Shown piece by piece: positions 25,960 to 35,196 of a DNA stretch of 35,196 nt. A program made the position numbers and the translations under genes. The DNA lies in assembly GCA_028712175.1 (NCBI GenBank), contig JAQTQQ010000006.1, positions 57,226 through 92,421 on the forward strand, read 5' to 3'. The number at the start of each line of letters is the position of its first letter. Positions within the stretch are counted from its first letter, which is position 1. Origin of the DNA: Candidatus Omnitrophota bacterium. Lineage in GTDB: Bacteria; Omnitrophota; Gorgyraeia; Gygaellales; Profunditerraquicolaceae. The notes under the pieces were generated by a model. It had not been told where the DNA came from, ran no database searches, and was given only the letters and a program-made list of their open reading frames with translations.

Positions 25960-26586
25960 TTACCTGGTCTTCTCCGTTACGTTGACGAAATAAATCAAGT
26001 TCTCTAACTCAATTTCCAGATTAACATTATTAATAATGCATCCCTCGGTACCCTTCAGCCCGAGAGGAGCAAAATTAAGTATCCCCTTAATCCCCGAAGC
26101 GCAAATTATATCTGTTGCCTGCTGGGCTGCGATATCCGGAACAGCCAAGATAGCTATACGGATACTATGAGTTTTAATAAAAGCCTTGGCTTCATCTAGA
26201 GGCAGGACAGGAACAAAACTAGAGCGGTTGATTTTGGCCGGGTCTATATCAAAACCGGCGACAATTTTAATCCCCTCTTTTTCAAATCCGCGGTAACGCA
26301 TAAGAGCGCTACCGATATGTCCGGCTCCTACAACAATAACTTTCTGTAGTTGATCCTTACCAAGAATACTGTTTAGCTTTTCAAGCAGCGAATCAATCTG
26401 GTATCCCCCTTTTTTGTTCCCGGAAATACCAAAAATCGAGAAATCTTTCCTTACTTGAGAAGCAGTACCGCTTACGGCATCCGCAAGATTATCTGAGAAA
26501 ACTTTCACAAAACCCAGTGCCTGCAACCTATAAAGAGCGTTTTTATATCGGGAAAGCCGAATGATGCAGTTCTTATTTGTAATCAT
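25960..26586 (-). CDS. rex: Redox-sensing transcriptional repressor Rex
   Basis: RLSRYKNALYRLQALGFVKVFSDNLADAVSGTASQVRKDFSIFGISGNKKGGYQID...KVIVVGAGHIGSALMRY; winged helix plus Rossmann fold. Confidence 0.95.
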   Translation of the reverse strand: MITNKNCIIRLSRYKNALYRLQALGFVKVFSDNLADAVSGTASQVRKDFSIFGISGNKKGGYQIDSLLEKLNSILGKDQLQKVIVVGAGHIGSALMRYRGFEKEGIKIVAGFDIDPAKINRSSFVPVLPLDEAKAFIKTHSIRIAILAVPDIAAQQATDIICASGIKGILNFAPLGLKGTEGCIINNVNLEIELENLIYFVNVTEKTR

Positions 26587-26587
26587 A

Positions 26588-26605
26588 TTGTTCCATTTTT
26601 CACAA
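26588..26605. promoter_or_regulatory. Rex-operator-like site
   Basis: TTGTTCC-ATTT-TTCACAA: 18 bp. The right half is a perfect TTGTGAA inverted half-site; the left half keeps TTGT. Lies between the predicted promoter and rex ATG. Confidence 0.7.
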
Positions 26606-26615
26606 TAACAAGGTT

Positions 26616-26643
26616 AATATAACACCTCGGCTTTATTTGTCAA
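26616..26643 (-). promoter_or_regulatory. Sigma70-type promoter for the rex-hyd operon
   Basis: Minus strand TTGACA (26643-26638), N16, TATATT (26621-26616). Confidence 0.7.
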
Positions 26644-26659
26644 GAAAATTTTTGATATT

Positions 26660-28030
26660 TTAGTGAATCAGGAAAATTACCGAAAGATAGGCAACCGTGG
26701 TTGTTATAATGCCTACAACCAGGCCGACCTTAAGCCAGGTAAAAAAACTTATTTTTAACCCGCAGTTTTTATCCAGGATATCCATAGCCACAATATTAGC
26801 GGTAGAGCCGATAATGGTAATATTGCCCCCGTAGCATGCTCCGAATAAAATCGACCACCAGAGAGGATTTATATTAATATTGAGATTGCCTAAACTTTGG
26901 ACGATCGGGATATAAGTTGCTACTACTACTGTATTATCAAGCATGGCTGAAAGCAGGCTGCTTGAATAGATCAATACCCCTGATAACATTGCTGGATCGC
27001 TAAACTTCTTTAATAACCCATTTGCGAGAATATCGGAAATTCCGCTGAATTTTACCGCCCCTGCAAGGGCAAAAAGGAATAAAAAGAATAAAACTGATGT
27101 CCATTCTACTTCCCGTTCGACATAATGGCGCATTCTGTCGCGGCGATAAAGCAGGGCAATGCCGGCAAAGACTATAGGAGTAATCATCAGGATACTGTTT
27201 TCCTCAAGCCCAAAAACAGCTTCAATTCTGCGGTGAAAGAAGATAGTCACGAGCATGCCAAAAAAGATACTTATGCTTATTTTGGTTTTCTTATCTGTCG
27301 GGATTGTAATAAGCGAGATAAAAAAGGAGTTTTCTTTCAAGGGGATCAGCCGTTCATTCATCTTTTTTATGGTTTTTCTATACCATAATAGTAAAATCAT
27401 TATGGTGACCGTAAAAACAATGGCAGTTGCCGGAAAAGCATTAATCATAAAATCTTCAAAGCTTAAGTTTGCCCGGGCAGCGATCAAAACCCCCACCGGA
27501 TTACCCAGCAATGTTCCGGAAGAGCCAATATTGGTGGCTAAAACCGAGGCCATAATTAAGGGAACAGGATCAACATCTATAAGATGGCATATATCAATTA
27601 TTACCTTGGCCATTATAATTATAGAGGCAACTTCGCCGACTAACCCTGATAATACGCCGGATAAAAGCATGATCATAAAAAAGAGTTTTTTACCGGTTAT
27701 CTTCTTGATCCTTAACAGCCGGGTTATCAGCCAATAGAAAAAACCGGCATCATTAAGCATGCCAACCAGGATCATTGTACCGATTAAGAACAAAACTACA
27801 TCCAGAGAGGCAAACTTTATAAAATTCTCCAGGTCTATCGAGCGGGACAAAAGCATAATACCGCCGCCTAAGAAAACAAAGCTCAGGCGAAGGTCCCAGT
27901 AAAGCAATACACCCATAATTGATGCGCAGAATATAGATGCAACCACCGCCTGATGGGCGGAAAGCCCGAGATGGGGGCCTCCGAAGGCGATAATTAGCGT
28001 AGTTATGATAAGGCTAAGTAATTTTTTCAT
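26660..28030 (-). CDS. ArsB/NhaD-family ion transporter (putative Na+/H+ antiporter)
   Basis: 456 aa polytopic protein; GLVGEVASIIIMAKVIIDICHLIDVDPVPLIMASVLATNIGSSGTLLGNPVGVLIA and SAMLDNTVVVATYIPIV...FGACYGGNITIIGSTANIVAMDI. Confidence 0.87.
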   Translation of the reverse strand: MKKLLSLIITTLIIAFGGPHLGLSAHQAVVASIFCASIMGVLLYWDLRLSFVFLGGGIMLLSRSIDLENFIKFASLDVVLFLIGTMILVGMLNDAGFFYWLITRLLRIKKITGKKLFFMIMLLSGVLSGLVGEVASIIIMAKVIIDICHLIDVDPVPLIMASVLATNIGSSGTLLGNPVGVLIAARANLSFEDFMINAFPATAIVFTVTIMILLLWYRKTIKKMNERLIPLKENSFFISLITIPTDKKTKISISIFFGMLVTIFFHRRIEAVFGLEENSILMITPIVFAGIALLYRRDRMRHYVEREVEWTSVLFFLFLFALAGAVKFSGISDILANGLLKKFSDPAMLSGVLIYSSSLLSAMLDNTVVVATYIPIVQSLGNLNININPLWWSILFGACYGGNITIIGSTANIVAMDILDKNCGLKISFFTWLKVGLVVGIITTTVAYLSVIFLIH

Positions 28031-28069
28031 TTAAAACTATCCTTTAGGGCACTGCTCTTAAAAAACAGG

Positions 28070-28098
28070 ATTATATATTATTCCCCGCACCATAGCAA
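28070..28098 (-). promoter_or_regulatory. Candidate promoter for the transporter gene
   Basis: Minus strand TTGCTA (28098-28093), N17, TATAAT (28075-28070). Confidence 0.55.
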
Positions 28099-28106
28099 GT
28101 AATTTC

Positions 28107-30686
28107 TCAGCGTATCGCTTCAGAAAAACATACCACCTTCTGGGATATTACATCCGACATTATTCTCAAATTCTTAGCTCCTGCATCATAAACTCCGATT
28201 ACTTCATCATATCTGGCACACTCTGGTATGAGCTTGATAAACAAGTTCTCAAAACGCTCAAGATACTTATCATTAAATAGAACTTCCTTTTTCTCAGGGA
28301 ATAAGGCAAGGTAAAAAATATTGGTTTCTACCAGATCCTGGAAGAAATGCGTTCCGAAGGATAGTTCGGGCATAAGGTTGCCGGCTGAAAAAGCAATTTC
28401 ACAGAGCGCAGCCACATTATTAATTTCGGCGAACTTTACCGGAACCCCTAAAGATGGCGTGGTAGTCCCCCACCTGCCGGGCCCCATTAGTAAAGCAGGG
28501 ATTTCCTCTTTGTTTTTAATGATCGCGTTCAGTTTACCCACTGTCCGGGCAATTTCATATTTATCGGTTAAATTAAGTTTATTATATTTCTCCGGATTAA
28601 CGTAGATTATCCATTTTATTTTCTGGGAAATATTTCCACCCAGAAAATAGCCGCGGGAATCGAGCAAAGTTGCTGTCTTATCGGTTTTTTCCGGCAGGCT
28701 GACCTTTTGCCCCAGGCCGCGAGTCTGCAAAGGCCGGCATTGTAAAAGGTTTATCTTAAATCTATCGGCTTGATCGTAATTAATCGTAAATTCTATCTCA
28801 ACCGGATAATGATACGCTGCCTGGAGTGATTTTAATATTCTTTTAAAATAATTCACCAGTTTATTGTCTTTAAAAACATCGTCGAGAGTTAATATCCAAT
28901 AGCTCTTCTCTGACACGCCCTTTTCACTCATCAGCTGCATAGATTCGGTATCCTTAACCGCTACACGTTCGACATGCGAATATAATTTTGCGCTGATGAT
29001 TCTTTCAAAAGATACGGTTTCAAGTAGATTGTCTTTAGTGTTTATAATGTCTACCTCATGCTGTGAGTATTTTCTTAAATCGTCTTTTTCGGCATACGGC
29101 CGCCTGGAAGGCTCGCTTAATGCTAACATCCTGGGATAATCACCTTCCACCCGGTTAACTGCCCTGGTCCCTAATCCGAATACCACCCTAAGCATGCCAA
29201 CCTCAGGGTCGATTTGCTTGTTCCATACATAGGTATTGTAAGAAACACCAACTCCGGCAAGGTCGGGGAAAAAATAATGTTTATGGTGGGCGCCTGAAAC
29301 ACGCTGAACTAACAGCGCCATCTGTTCGTCTAATTTATCCAAGCCTCTTTGCTTTCTATAGACCAGGGCGTCATTACTCATTGTGCTTGCATAAATCTTT
29401 TTAACAGCTTCGGCAAATTGGATATACCTCTGCTCCGGACTGCCCTGATTCGCCAGGAAGATACTCTCATATTTCCCGGCAAAGGCATTGCCAAAATCAT
29501 CCTCTAATAGGGAGCTTGAACGGATAATAATAGGTGAGGATCCAAAGTATTCTATAATCTGCTGGAAATACTCCATTATCTCCTCCGGGAACACCCCGAA
29601 GAGCATTTTTTCTTTTAAAACCTGAGCAATGTTAAAATACCCCTCTTCGGTTTTATGCTGAACATGCAATTTCCACCAGCGGTTATGCACTATATATGAG
29701 TAGAATATATCTGAACCAATATAGAATGAATCATGCGACTCTGAAAAATCCTGCCAATCGGGAATTTTTTTAGAAAGAATCTTCCTGGCTAAAAGCATGC
29801 CTACGGCTTTGCCTCCGATAAAACCTGTACCGATCAACCTTGATTTGATCTCAACCAGCTCCTCCAGCGAAAAATTCTCCAGTGCCAGAGAAAGGATCTT
29901 CTTGTTTTTAGTGATCATGATGCCGCTTAGCTTTTTGACCATTTCTTTTATTTTCTCTTGTGACGCGCCTTTTTTATACAACTCCTCGGCCTCAATAAAC
30001 AAACGGTCCCAATAATCAAGGTTTCTCTTTACGCTCTCCGAACCTTTCTGGCTGATATAATTAAGCAACCTTGCGGAGTTTGCGCTATCCGTAATGGGCG
30101 TACAGCGGTCAAGTTTTTTCAAGTGGGGAAGAAACATGGTCGGTGAATAACGGTTCCAGACCTTTAAAGGATGGATATAACAGCTAGCCCCACAGTGGTA
30201 CACATCAAGTAATAGCTGGGTAGTTTCACGTATGCGGGCAATAGATTTAAAAGAATGGTGGTTGCGTAATATTGAAAAGTAAGTGACGGTTTTAAGTTCA
30301 AAAAGATAAGGGCAGGTGACCATGAAAAAATCCCCGATCATAAGGTCCGTAGCCCAGGCTAAAAGAAGCTCCGAAAGGCAGTCAAAGACATAATAGGCTC
30401 CCTCACCTTCCTGAGTAATAATATTGTTTACCTTAGTGGTGAAGGTCTCAAATCCCGCATGAGCATTTAATTCATACCGCTTTATATTCTTTGAAGGCTT
30501 AAGCAGCTCTTTATGTTGGGCAAACCTTATATATACAACCTTTTTGTTTTCTTTAAGCGCCCGCTGAACAAAAGGTTCCACAAGGTCAATATAATCAATT
30601 ATCTTATCTATCTGCCAAACTACATTATCCCCGCTCCTTAAACCGGTAATCATTTCATCCAAGCCTTTTATTCCCGTCGAGATCAT
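28107..30686 (-). CDS. Degenerate KaiC-like domain fused to PEP-synthase/PPDK N-terminal ATP-binding domain
   Basis: N-term STGIKGLDEMITGLRSGDNVVWQID...VVYIRFAQH...YYVFDCLSELL (KaiC-like, no P-loop); then TGFIGGKAVGMLLARKIL, PIIIRSSSLLEDDFGNAFAGKYESIF, VQRVSGAHH (PPDK_N). No swivelling-His or PEP/pyruvate TIM-barrel domain recognised. Confidence 0.78.
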   Translation of the reverse strand: MISTGIKGLDEMITGLRSGDNVVWQIDKIIDYIDLVEPFVQRALKENKKVVYIRFAQHKELLKPSKNIKRYELNAHAGFETFTTKVNNIITQEGEGAYYVFDCLSELLLAWATDLMIGDFFMVTCPYLFELKTVTYFSILRNHHSFKSIARIRETTQLLLDVYHCGASCYIHPLKVWNRYSPTMFLPHLKKLDRCTPITDSANSARLLNYISQKGSESVKRNLDYWDRLFIEAEELYKKGASQEKIKEMVKKLSGIMITKNKKILSLALENFSLEELVEIKSRLIGTGFIGGKAVGMLLARKILSKKIPDWQDFSESHDSFYIGSDIFYSYIVHNRWWKLHVQHKTEEGYFNIAQVLKEKMLFGVFPEEIMEYFQQIIEYFGSSPIIIRSSSLLEDDFGNAFAGKYESIFLANQGSPEQRYIQFAEAVKKIYASTMSNDALVYRKQRGLDKLDEQMALLVQRVSGAHHKHYFFPDLAGVGVSYNTYVWNKQIDPEVGMLRVVFGLGTRAVNRVEGDYPRMLALSEPSRRPYAEKDDLRKYSQHEVDIINTKDNLLETVSFERIISAKLYSHVERVAVKDTESMQLMSEKGVSEKSYWILTLDDVFKDNKLVNYFKRILKSLQAAYHYPVEIEFTINYDQADRFKINLLQCRPLQTRGLGQKVSLPEKTDKTATLLDSRGYFLGGNISQKIKWIIYVNPEKYNKLNLTDKYEIARTVGKLNAIIKNKEEIPALLMGPGRWGTTTPSLGVPVKFAEINNVAALCEIAFSAGNLMPELSFGTHFFQDLVETNIFYLALFPEKKEVLFNDKYLERFENLFIKLIPECARYDEVIGVYDAGAKNLRIMSDVISQKVVCFSEAIR

Positions 30687-30698
30687 CTCTATGCTCCT

Positions 30699-32144
30699 TT
30701 AAATTAGCGGCAGACTGCTGCTGCCCATTAAATACTGGTCTATAAAATAGGCGGCAGACCTTCCTTCCGAAATAGCCCAAACCACCAATGACTGCCCGCG
30801 CCTCATATCACCGGCAGAAAAAACTTTTTTAACTGAAGTCATATAGGATCCATTTGTCTTGACATTGCCGCGCTCGTCAAACTCAACATTAATCTCCTTA
30901 AGCAAACCTGAATGTTCGGGTTGTAAAAAACCGATAGCAATAATTGCCAGATCTGCATCAATTTCAAATTCGCTACCCGGAATCTCCTTCATTACAGAGC
31001 AAGCCTGTCCTTGAATTCTGTTAAATTCCACCCTTACACAAGAAATTCCTTTTAAACGGCCGCCCTTCTGAATAAAACTTTTTGTCAGCACTGTCCAGAG
31101 CCGCTCTGCGCCTTCTTCATGGCTGGAAGTTGTTTTTAACAACAAGGGATATGCCGGCCAAGGATATGCTTCTGTTCTGCAGCCAGCCGGCTGCGGTAAT
31201 ACCTCTATCTGGGTTATACAAGAAGCCCCCTGCCTGTTAGCCGTACCGACACAGTCGGCTCCCGTATCTCCTCCACCGATCACAACGACCTTCTTCCCCC
31301 TGGCATCAATCAGCTTGTCTATAGGATTCAGCTCTTTTGACAGGCGCTTGTTTGCCTGAATCAAATATTCCATGGCAAAATAAATGCCTGTGGCATCCCT
31401 TCCCTCTATTTTGATATCCCTGGGCAAAGCGGCGCCGCCAGCAAGGCAGACCGCGTCAAAATCTTTTAAAAGTTTTTTAACCGGATAATCAACTCCGACA
31501 TTAATATTTGTCTTAAATTCAACTCCTTCTTTCTTAAATATATTAATACGCCTGTCGATAATTTCTTTCTCAAGTTTAAAATCGGGGATCCCGTAGCGCA
31601 AAATTCCTCCGGGCATAAGCGAGCGTTCAAACACAATTACGCGATGCCCTGCCTGATTAAGCTGGCTAGCACAGGACAATCCCGCAGGGCCGGAACCTAC
31701 AATAGCTACTTTCTTTTTCGTTCTTTTACTTACATTTTTAGGCTTAATCAAACCATTCCCAAAACCAAACTCGGCTATTGCCAGTTCATTTTCACGGACA
31801 CAAACAGCATCATCATTTAGGCCTAAAACACAGGCATGCTCACAAGGCGCTGGGCAAAGCCTTCCGGTAATCTCAGGAAGGCCATTCGTGCTCTCCAGCA
31901 ATTCGACTGCCTCTTTCCAATTACCCCGGAACATATAGTCATTCCACTCCGGAATATAGTTTCCTATCGGGCATGCTGAATGGCAAAACGGAGTTGAGCA
32001 ATCCATACATCTACTAGCCTGTTCTTGCGACTGTTCAGGCGGCAAAATCTTACCTACCTCCTTGAAATCACGGATGCGTTCGCAGACCGGCCTGTATTGA
32101 TTACCTTTTCTGGCTATTTTTAAGAAACCCTTAATATCACCCAT
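30699..32144 (-). CDS. gltD: Glutamate synthase small (beta) subunit
   Basis: GFLKIARKGNQYRPVCERIRDFKEVGKILPPEQSQEQASRCMDCSTPFCHSACPIGNYIPEWND...; directly downstream of gltB. Confidence 0.96.
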   Translation of the reverse strand: MGDIKGFLKIARKGNQYRPVCERIRDFKEVGKILPPEQSQEQASRCMDCSTPFCHSACPIGNYIPEWNDYMFRGNWKEAVELLESTNGLPEITGRLCPAPCEHACVLGLNDDAVCVRENELAIAEFGFGNGLIKPKNVSKRTKKKVAIVGSGPAGLSCASQLNQAGHRVIVFERSLMPGGILRYGIPDFKLEKEIIDRRINIFKKEGVEFKTNINVGVDYPVKKLLKDFDAVCLAGGAALPRDIKIEGRDATGIYFAMEYLIQANKRLSKELNPIDKLIDARGKKVVVIGGGDTGADCVGTANRQGASCITQIEVLPQPAGCRTEAYPWPAYPLLLKTTSSHEEGAERLWTVLTKSFIQKGGRLKGISCVRVEFNRIQGQACSVMKEIPGSEFEIDADLAIIAIGFLQPEHSGLLKEINVEFDERGNVKTNGSYMTSVKKVFSAGDMRRGQSLVVWAISEGRSAAYFIDQYLMGSSSLPLI

Positions 32145-35100
32145 CTATTTTTGCCCCTTCTAAAATACGTTTGTATTCAAGCGGCATAACCCGGATGAAC
32201 CTCTTAAACTCTTCATGCATATTATCAATGATTTGTTTTGCTTTTACGCTTTTAGTGTATTTAAAATGATTACGCAACAGATGATAAATTGTATCCCGGT
32301 CTTCTTCTCTGGCAGCTTCAAGCTCAACCATATCCTTATTACATTTGTTGCTAAATGTTTTATCTACATCATAAATATAAGCTATGCCTCCTGACATTCC
32401 CGCTGCGAAATTTACTCCTGTTTTACCCAACACCAATACTCTTCCTCCGGTCATATATTCGCACCCATGATCACCCACGCCTTCTACAACCGCATATAAC
32501 CCGGAGTTTCTTACGCAAAACCTCTCTCCGGCAACGCCACAAATATAGGCTTCCCCGGAAATAGCTCCATAAAAAGTTGTATTGCCCATAATAATATTTT
32601 TATCCGGAGCATATGTCGAGCTTTTATGCGGATAAATTATAATCTTGCCTCCGGAAATACCCTTACCCACATAATCATTAGCCATACCTTCCAGCTCAAA
32701 AGTTACTCCTTTAACCAAAAAGGCCCCGAAGGATTGACCGGCGGTACCGGTAAATTTCACGCGTATCGTATCCTCTAACAATATTCCATCCCCACATTTT
32801 CTGCAGATCTGGCCACTAAGCATTGCCCCTACAGCCCTATCAGTATTATTAATTTCAGATGAAACTTCGACCGGTTTGTTTTCTAAAATTGCCTTCTCGG
32901 ACAATTTTAGAAGTTTCACATCCAGAACATTTTCTAACTGAGCATTCTTTCTAACGGTGCCTATTTTAACAGCACCTTTGCAGCCTTCCGGGGCATAAAG
33001 AATATTGGAATAATTTACCCCCCTGGATTTAGCAGGGAGGATATCGCCGTTAAATTCCAACAGGTCCACCCTGCCGACTAATTCATCAACCGTTCTTATT
33101 CCAAGTTCGGCCATAATCAAACGCAGCTCCTCTGTAACAAAATTAAAATAATTCACTATGAATTCCGCTTTCCCCCTAAACCTCTTCTGCAGAATATCAT
33201 CCTGTGTAGCTACCCCGACAGAACAGTTATTGAGATGACAGTGCCTTAACATGACACAGCCGATTACTACGAGCACCGCGCTGCAAAACCCAAATTCCTC
33301 GGCTCCCAGTAAAGCGGCTATTGCAACGTCGCGGCCGGTACGCATTTGCCCGTCAGTTTGCAAGCATACTCTCGAACGCAGGTTATTAAGAACCAGCGCC
33401 TGATGTGTCTCGGAAAGCCCCAATTCCCAGGGAAGCCCAGCATGCCTTATGGAGCTTCGCGGGGAAGCGCCGGTGCCTCCGTCTCCGCCTGAAATAAGGA
33501 CCATGTCTGCATGCCCCTTGGCAACACCTACGGCAATTGTGCCCACCCCAATCTCAGAAACCAGCTTAACGCTAATACGTGCGTGCGGGTTAACATTTTT
33601 TAAATCAAAAATAAGTTGTGCCAGGTCTTCTATTGAATAAATATCATGATGCGGCGGCGGAGATATTAAGGTAACTCCGGCGGTTGTATACCTGGTGCGC
33701 GCAATTATCTGGCTTACCTTGTGCCCGGGCAGCTGCCCTCCTTCTCCGGGCTTTGCCCCTTGGGCAATTTTTATCTGGATCTCGTCAGCATTAACAAGAT
33801 AATTTGCAGTAACTCCAAACCTTCCTGATGCAACCTGTTTTATGGCGCTCCTTCTTGAATCCCCGTTGGGTAAAGTAACAAACCTATTGGGATCCTCTCC
33901 GCCCTCTCCGGTATTGGATTTTCCGCCTATTCGATTCATGGCAATAGCAATAGTTTCATGGGCAATACCGCTTATCGAGCCAAAACTCATCGCTCCGGTA
34001 ACAAAACGCCGCATAATCTCTTTTGCGGGTTCAACCTCCTCTAGAGCAATAGGATTTACTTTCTTAAGCCTAAAAAGGCTCCTTAAGGTAGTCGGATTTA
34101 CCGACTGATCATTGATCAAGCGCGCAAATTTTTTGTATTTTTCATAATCATTATCACGCGCCGCGTCCTGAAGCGCAGCGATACTTTCCGGGCGCCAAAG
34201 ATGGAATTCACCGTCTTTTTTCCATTGGTAAACCCCCCCGCTGGGCAGGATATTACCGATACCGCTTTGATTATAGGCCAGCCGATGCCTCTCTATGGTT
34301 TCCTCAATTATCCCCTCAAGGCCAACCCCGCCTATTCTTGATGCGGTACCGGTAAAATAACGGCCGATAAAATCAGATTCCAAACCCAAGGCCTCAAATA
34401 TCTGGGCGCCGCGATAGCTCCTTAAAGTAGATATCCCCATTTTTGACAATATTTTTAATACACCGTCTGTTAAGGCTTTGCGGTAATTCTTTATCGCTGC
34501 TTTAAAATCAAGGGTAATTTGTTTTTCGCGGACTAAATACTCTACCGCCTCATAAGACAAATAAGGGTTCAGGCAATCAGCTCCGTAACCAAAGAGCAAA
34601 ACAAAATGATGCACTTCCCTGGGTTCGGCGCTTTCTACAATCAAAGCTACCTGCGAACGGATACTCTTTCTTACAAGATAATGATGAACCGCACTAACCG
34701 CAAGCAACGCAGGCAGTGCAATATTATTTTCATCAACTCCGCGATCGCTAAGTATAATAAAAGCATATCCTTTTTCAATGGCGTATTCCGCCTCAGAACA
34801 AATTCTTTCTATCGTGCGCAGGAAACCATCGTTAGCGTTTTTTGAATCAAAAAAAGTATAGATGGTTTGTGCCCTAAAAGAATTTATACTAATATCGCGT
34901 ATTCTGGCAAGCTCCTCATTAGTCAGGATAGGATTCTTAATTTCAAGTTTATGACTGTGCTCTGGAGACTCCTTTAAAATATTTCTTTCAGGCCCGATAA
35001 AACTCTCAAGGCTCATAACGTTTTTTTCCCTTATGGAATCTATCGCGGGATTAGTAACTTGCGCAAAAAGCTGTTTGAAATAGCTATAGAGCAACTGCGG

Positions 35101-35196
35101 TTTTTTTGATAAAAAAGCATGCGGGCAATCATTGCCCATAGACCCTACAGGCTCCTTGCCTTCTTCTGCCATAGGCGCCAATATCATTTTAAAATC
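32137..35196 (-). CDS. gltB: Glutamate synthase large (alpha) subunit, partial (5' end outside the window)
   Basis: MGNDCPHAFLSKKPQLLYSYFKQLFAQVTNPAIDSIREKNVMSLESFIGPERN... is an internal GltB region; frame stays open to the window edge. FMN-domain motif SNTGEGGEDPNRF and C-terminal GXGXG-type domain present. Confidence 0.96.
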   Translation of the reverse strand, partial: DFKMILAPMAEEGKEPVGSMGNDCPHAFLSKKPQLLYSYFKQLFAQVTNPAIDSIREKNVMSLESFIGPERNILKESPEHSHKLEIKNPILTNEELARIRDISINSFRAQTIYTFFDSKNANDGFLRTIERICSEAEYAIEKGYAFIILSDRGVDENNIALPALLAVSAVHHYLVRKSIRSQVALIVESAEPREVHHFVLLFGYGADCLNPYLSYEAVEYLVREKQITLDFKAAIKNYRKALTDGVLKILSKMGISTLRSYRGAQIFEALGLESDFIGRYFTGTASRIGGVGLEGIIEETIERHRLAYNQSGIGNILPSGGVYQWKKDGEFHLWRPESIAALQDAARDNDYEKYKKFARLINDQSVNPTTLRSLFRLKKVNPIALEEVEPAKEIMRRFVTGAMSFGSISGIAHETIAIAMNRIGGKSNTGEGGEDPNRFVTLPNGDSRRSAIKQVASGRFGVTANYLVNADEIQIKIAQGAKPGEGGQLPGHKVSQIIARTRYTTAGVTLISPPPHHDIYSIEDLAQLIFDLKNVNPHARISVKLVSEIGVGTIAVGVAKGHADMVLISGGDGGTGASPRSSIRHAGLPWELGLSETHQALVLNNLRSRVCLQTDGQMRTGRDVAIAALLGAEEFGFCSAVLVVIGCVMLRHCHLNNCSVGVATQDDILQKRFRGKAEFIVNYFNFVTEELRLIMAELGIRTVDELVGRVDLLEFNGDILPAKSRGVNYSNILYAPEGCKGAVKIGTVRKNAQLENVLDVKLLKLSEKAILENKPVEVSSEINNTDRAVGAMLSGQICRKCGDGILLEDTIRVKFTGTAGQSFGAFLVKGVTFELEGMANDYVGKGISGGKIIIYPHKSSTYAPDKNIIMGNTTFYGAISGEAYICGVAGERFCVRNSGLYAVVEGVGDHGCEYMTGGRVLVLGKTGVNFAAGMSGGIAYIYDVDKTFSNKCNKDMVELEAAREEDRDTIYHLLRNHFKYTKSVKAKQIIDNMHEEFKRFIRVMPLEYKRILEGAKIDG

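Noticed and set aside
28107-30686. Annotation as phosphoenolpyruvate synthase
   Set aside because: No phosphohistidine swivel or PEP/pyruvate TIM-barrel domain could be recognised, and the N-terminus is KaiC-like instead.
32137-35187. GltB as a short (1016 aa) glutamate synthase lacking the amidotransferase domain
   Set aside because: The reading frame is open through the window edge (DFKMILAPM...), so the apparent N-terminus is most likely a window truncation.

Overview
All credible genes in this 35.2 kb window lie on the minus strand. The sequence looks like an anaerobic redox and glutamate/glutamine island; the lineage cannot be fixed from sequence alone. In transcription order (high to low coordinate) it contains: gltB (5' part outside the window), gltD, a pseudo-KaiC/PPDK_N fusion, an ArsB/NhaD-type antiporter, rex, a first [FeFe]-hydrogenase set (hydC2, a HydB/NuoF-GltD fusion of 1048 aa, hydA2), a second set (hydC1, a small 2Fe-2S protein, hydB1, hydA1), a TM1266-type regulator, maturases hydG/hydE/hydF, nfnA-nfnB-gdhA, a protein pair sharing an N-terminal domain (one HEAT-like, one HD-GYP), pyrG, carA and the N-terminal half of carB. 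Strongest candidates for new biology: (1) a bifurcating-type hydrogenase whose HydB subunit has its C-terminal 2[4Fe-4S] domain replaced by an NfnB/GltD-type flavoprotein, next to a conventional HydABC paralogue; (2) an attenuator-like spacer between hydA1 and the maturation genes, with an 11-codon micro-ORF inside a terminator hairpin and a competing 8-bp stem; (3) short interspersed elements made of a heptamer (TTAGCTC/GAGCTAA) that abut stop codons and put stops in every frame on both strands; (4) a Walker-A-less KaiC-like domain fused to a PEP-synthase-type ATP-binding domain. A Rex-operator-like site with a good promoter lies directly upstream of rex. No tRNA, rRNA, CRISPR or transposase was recognised.
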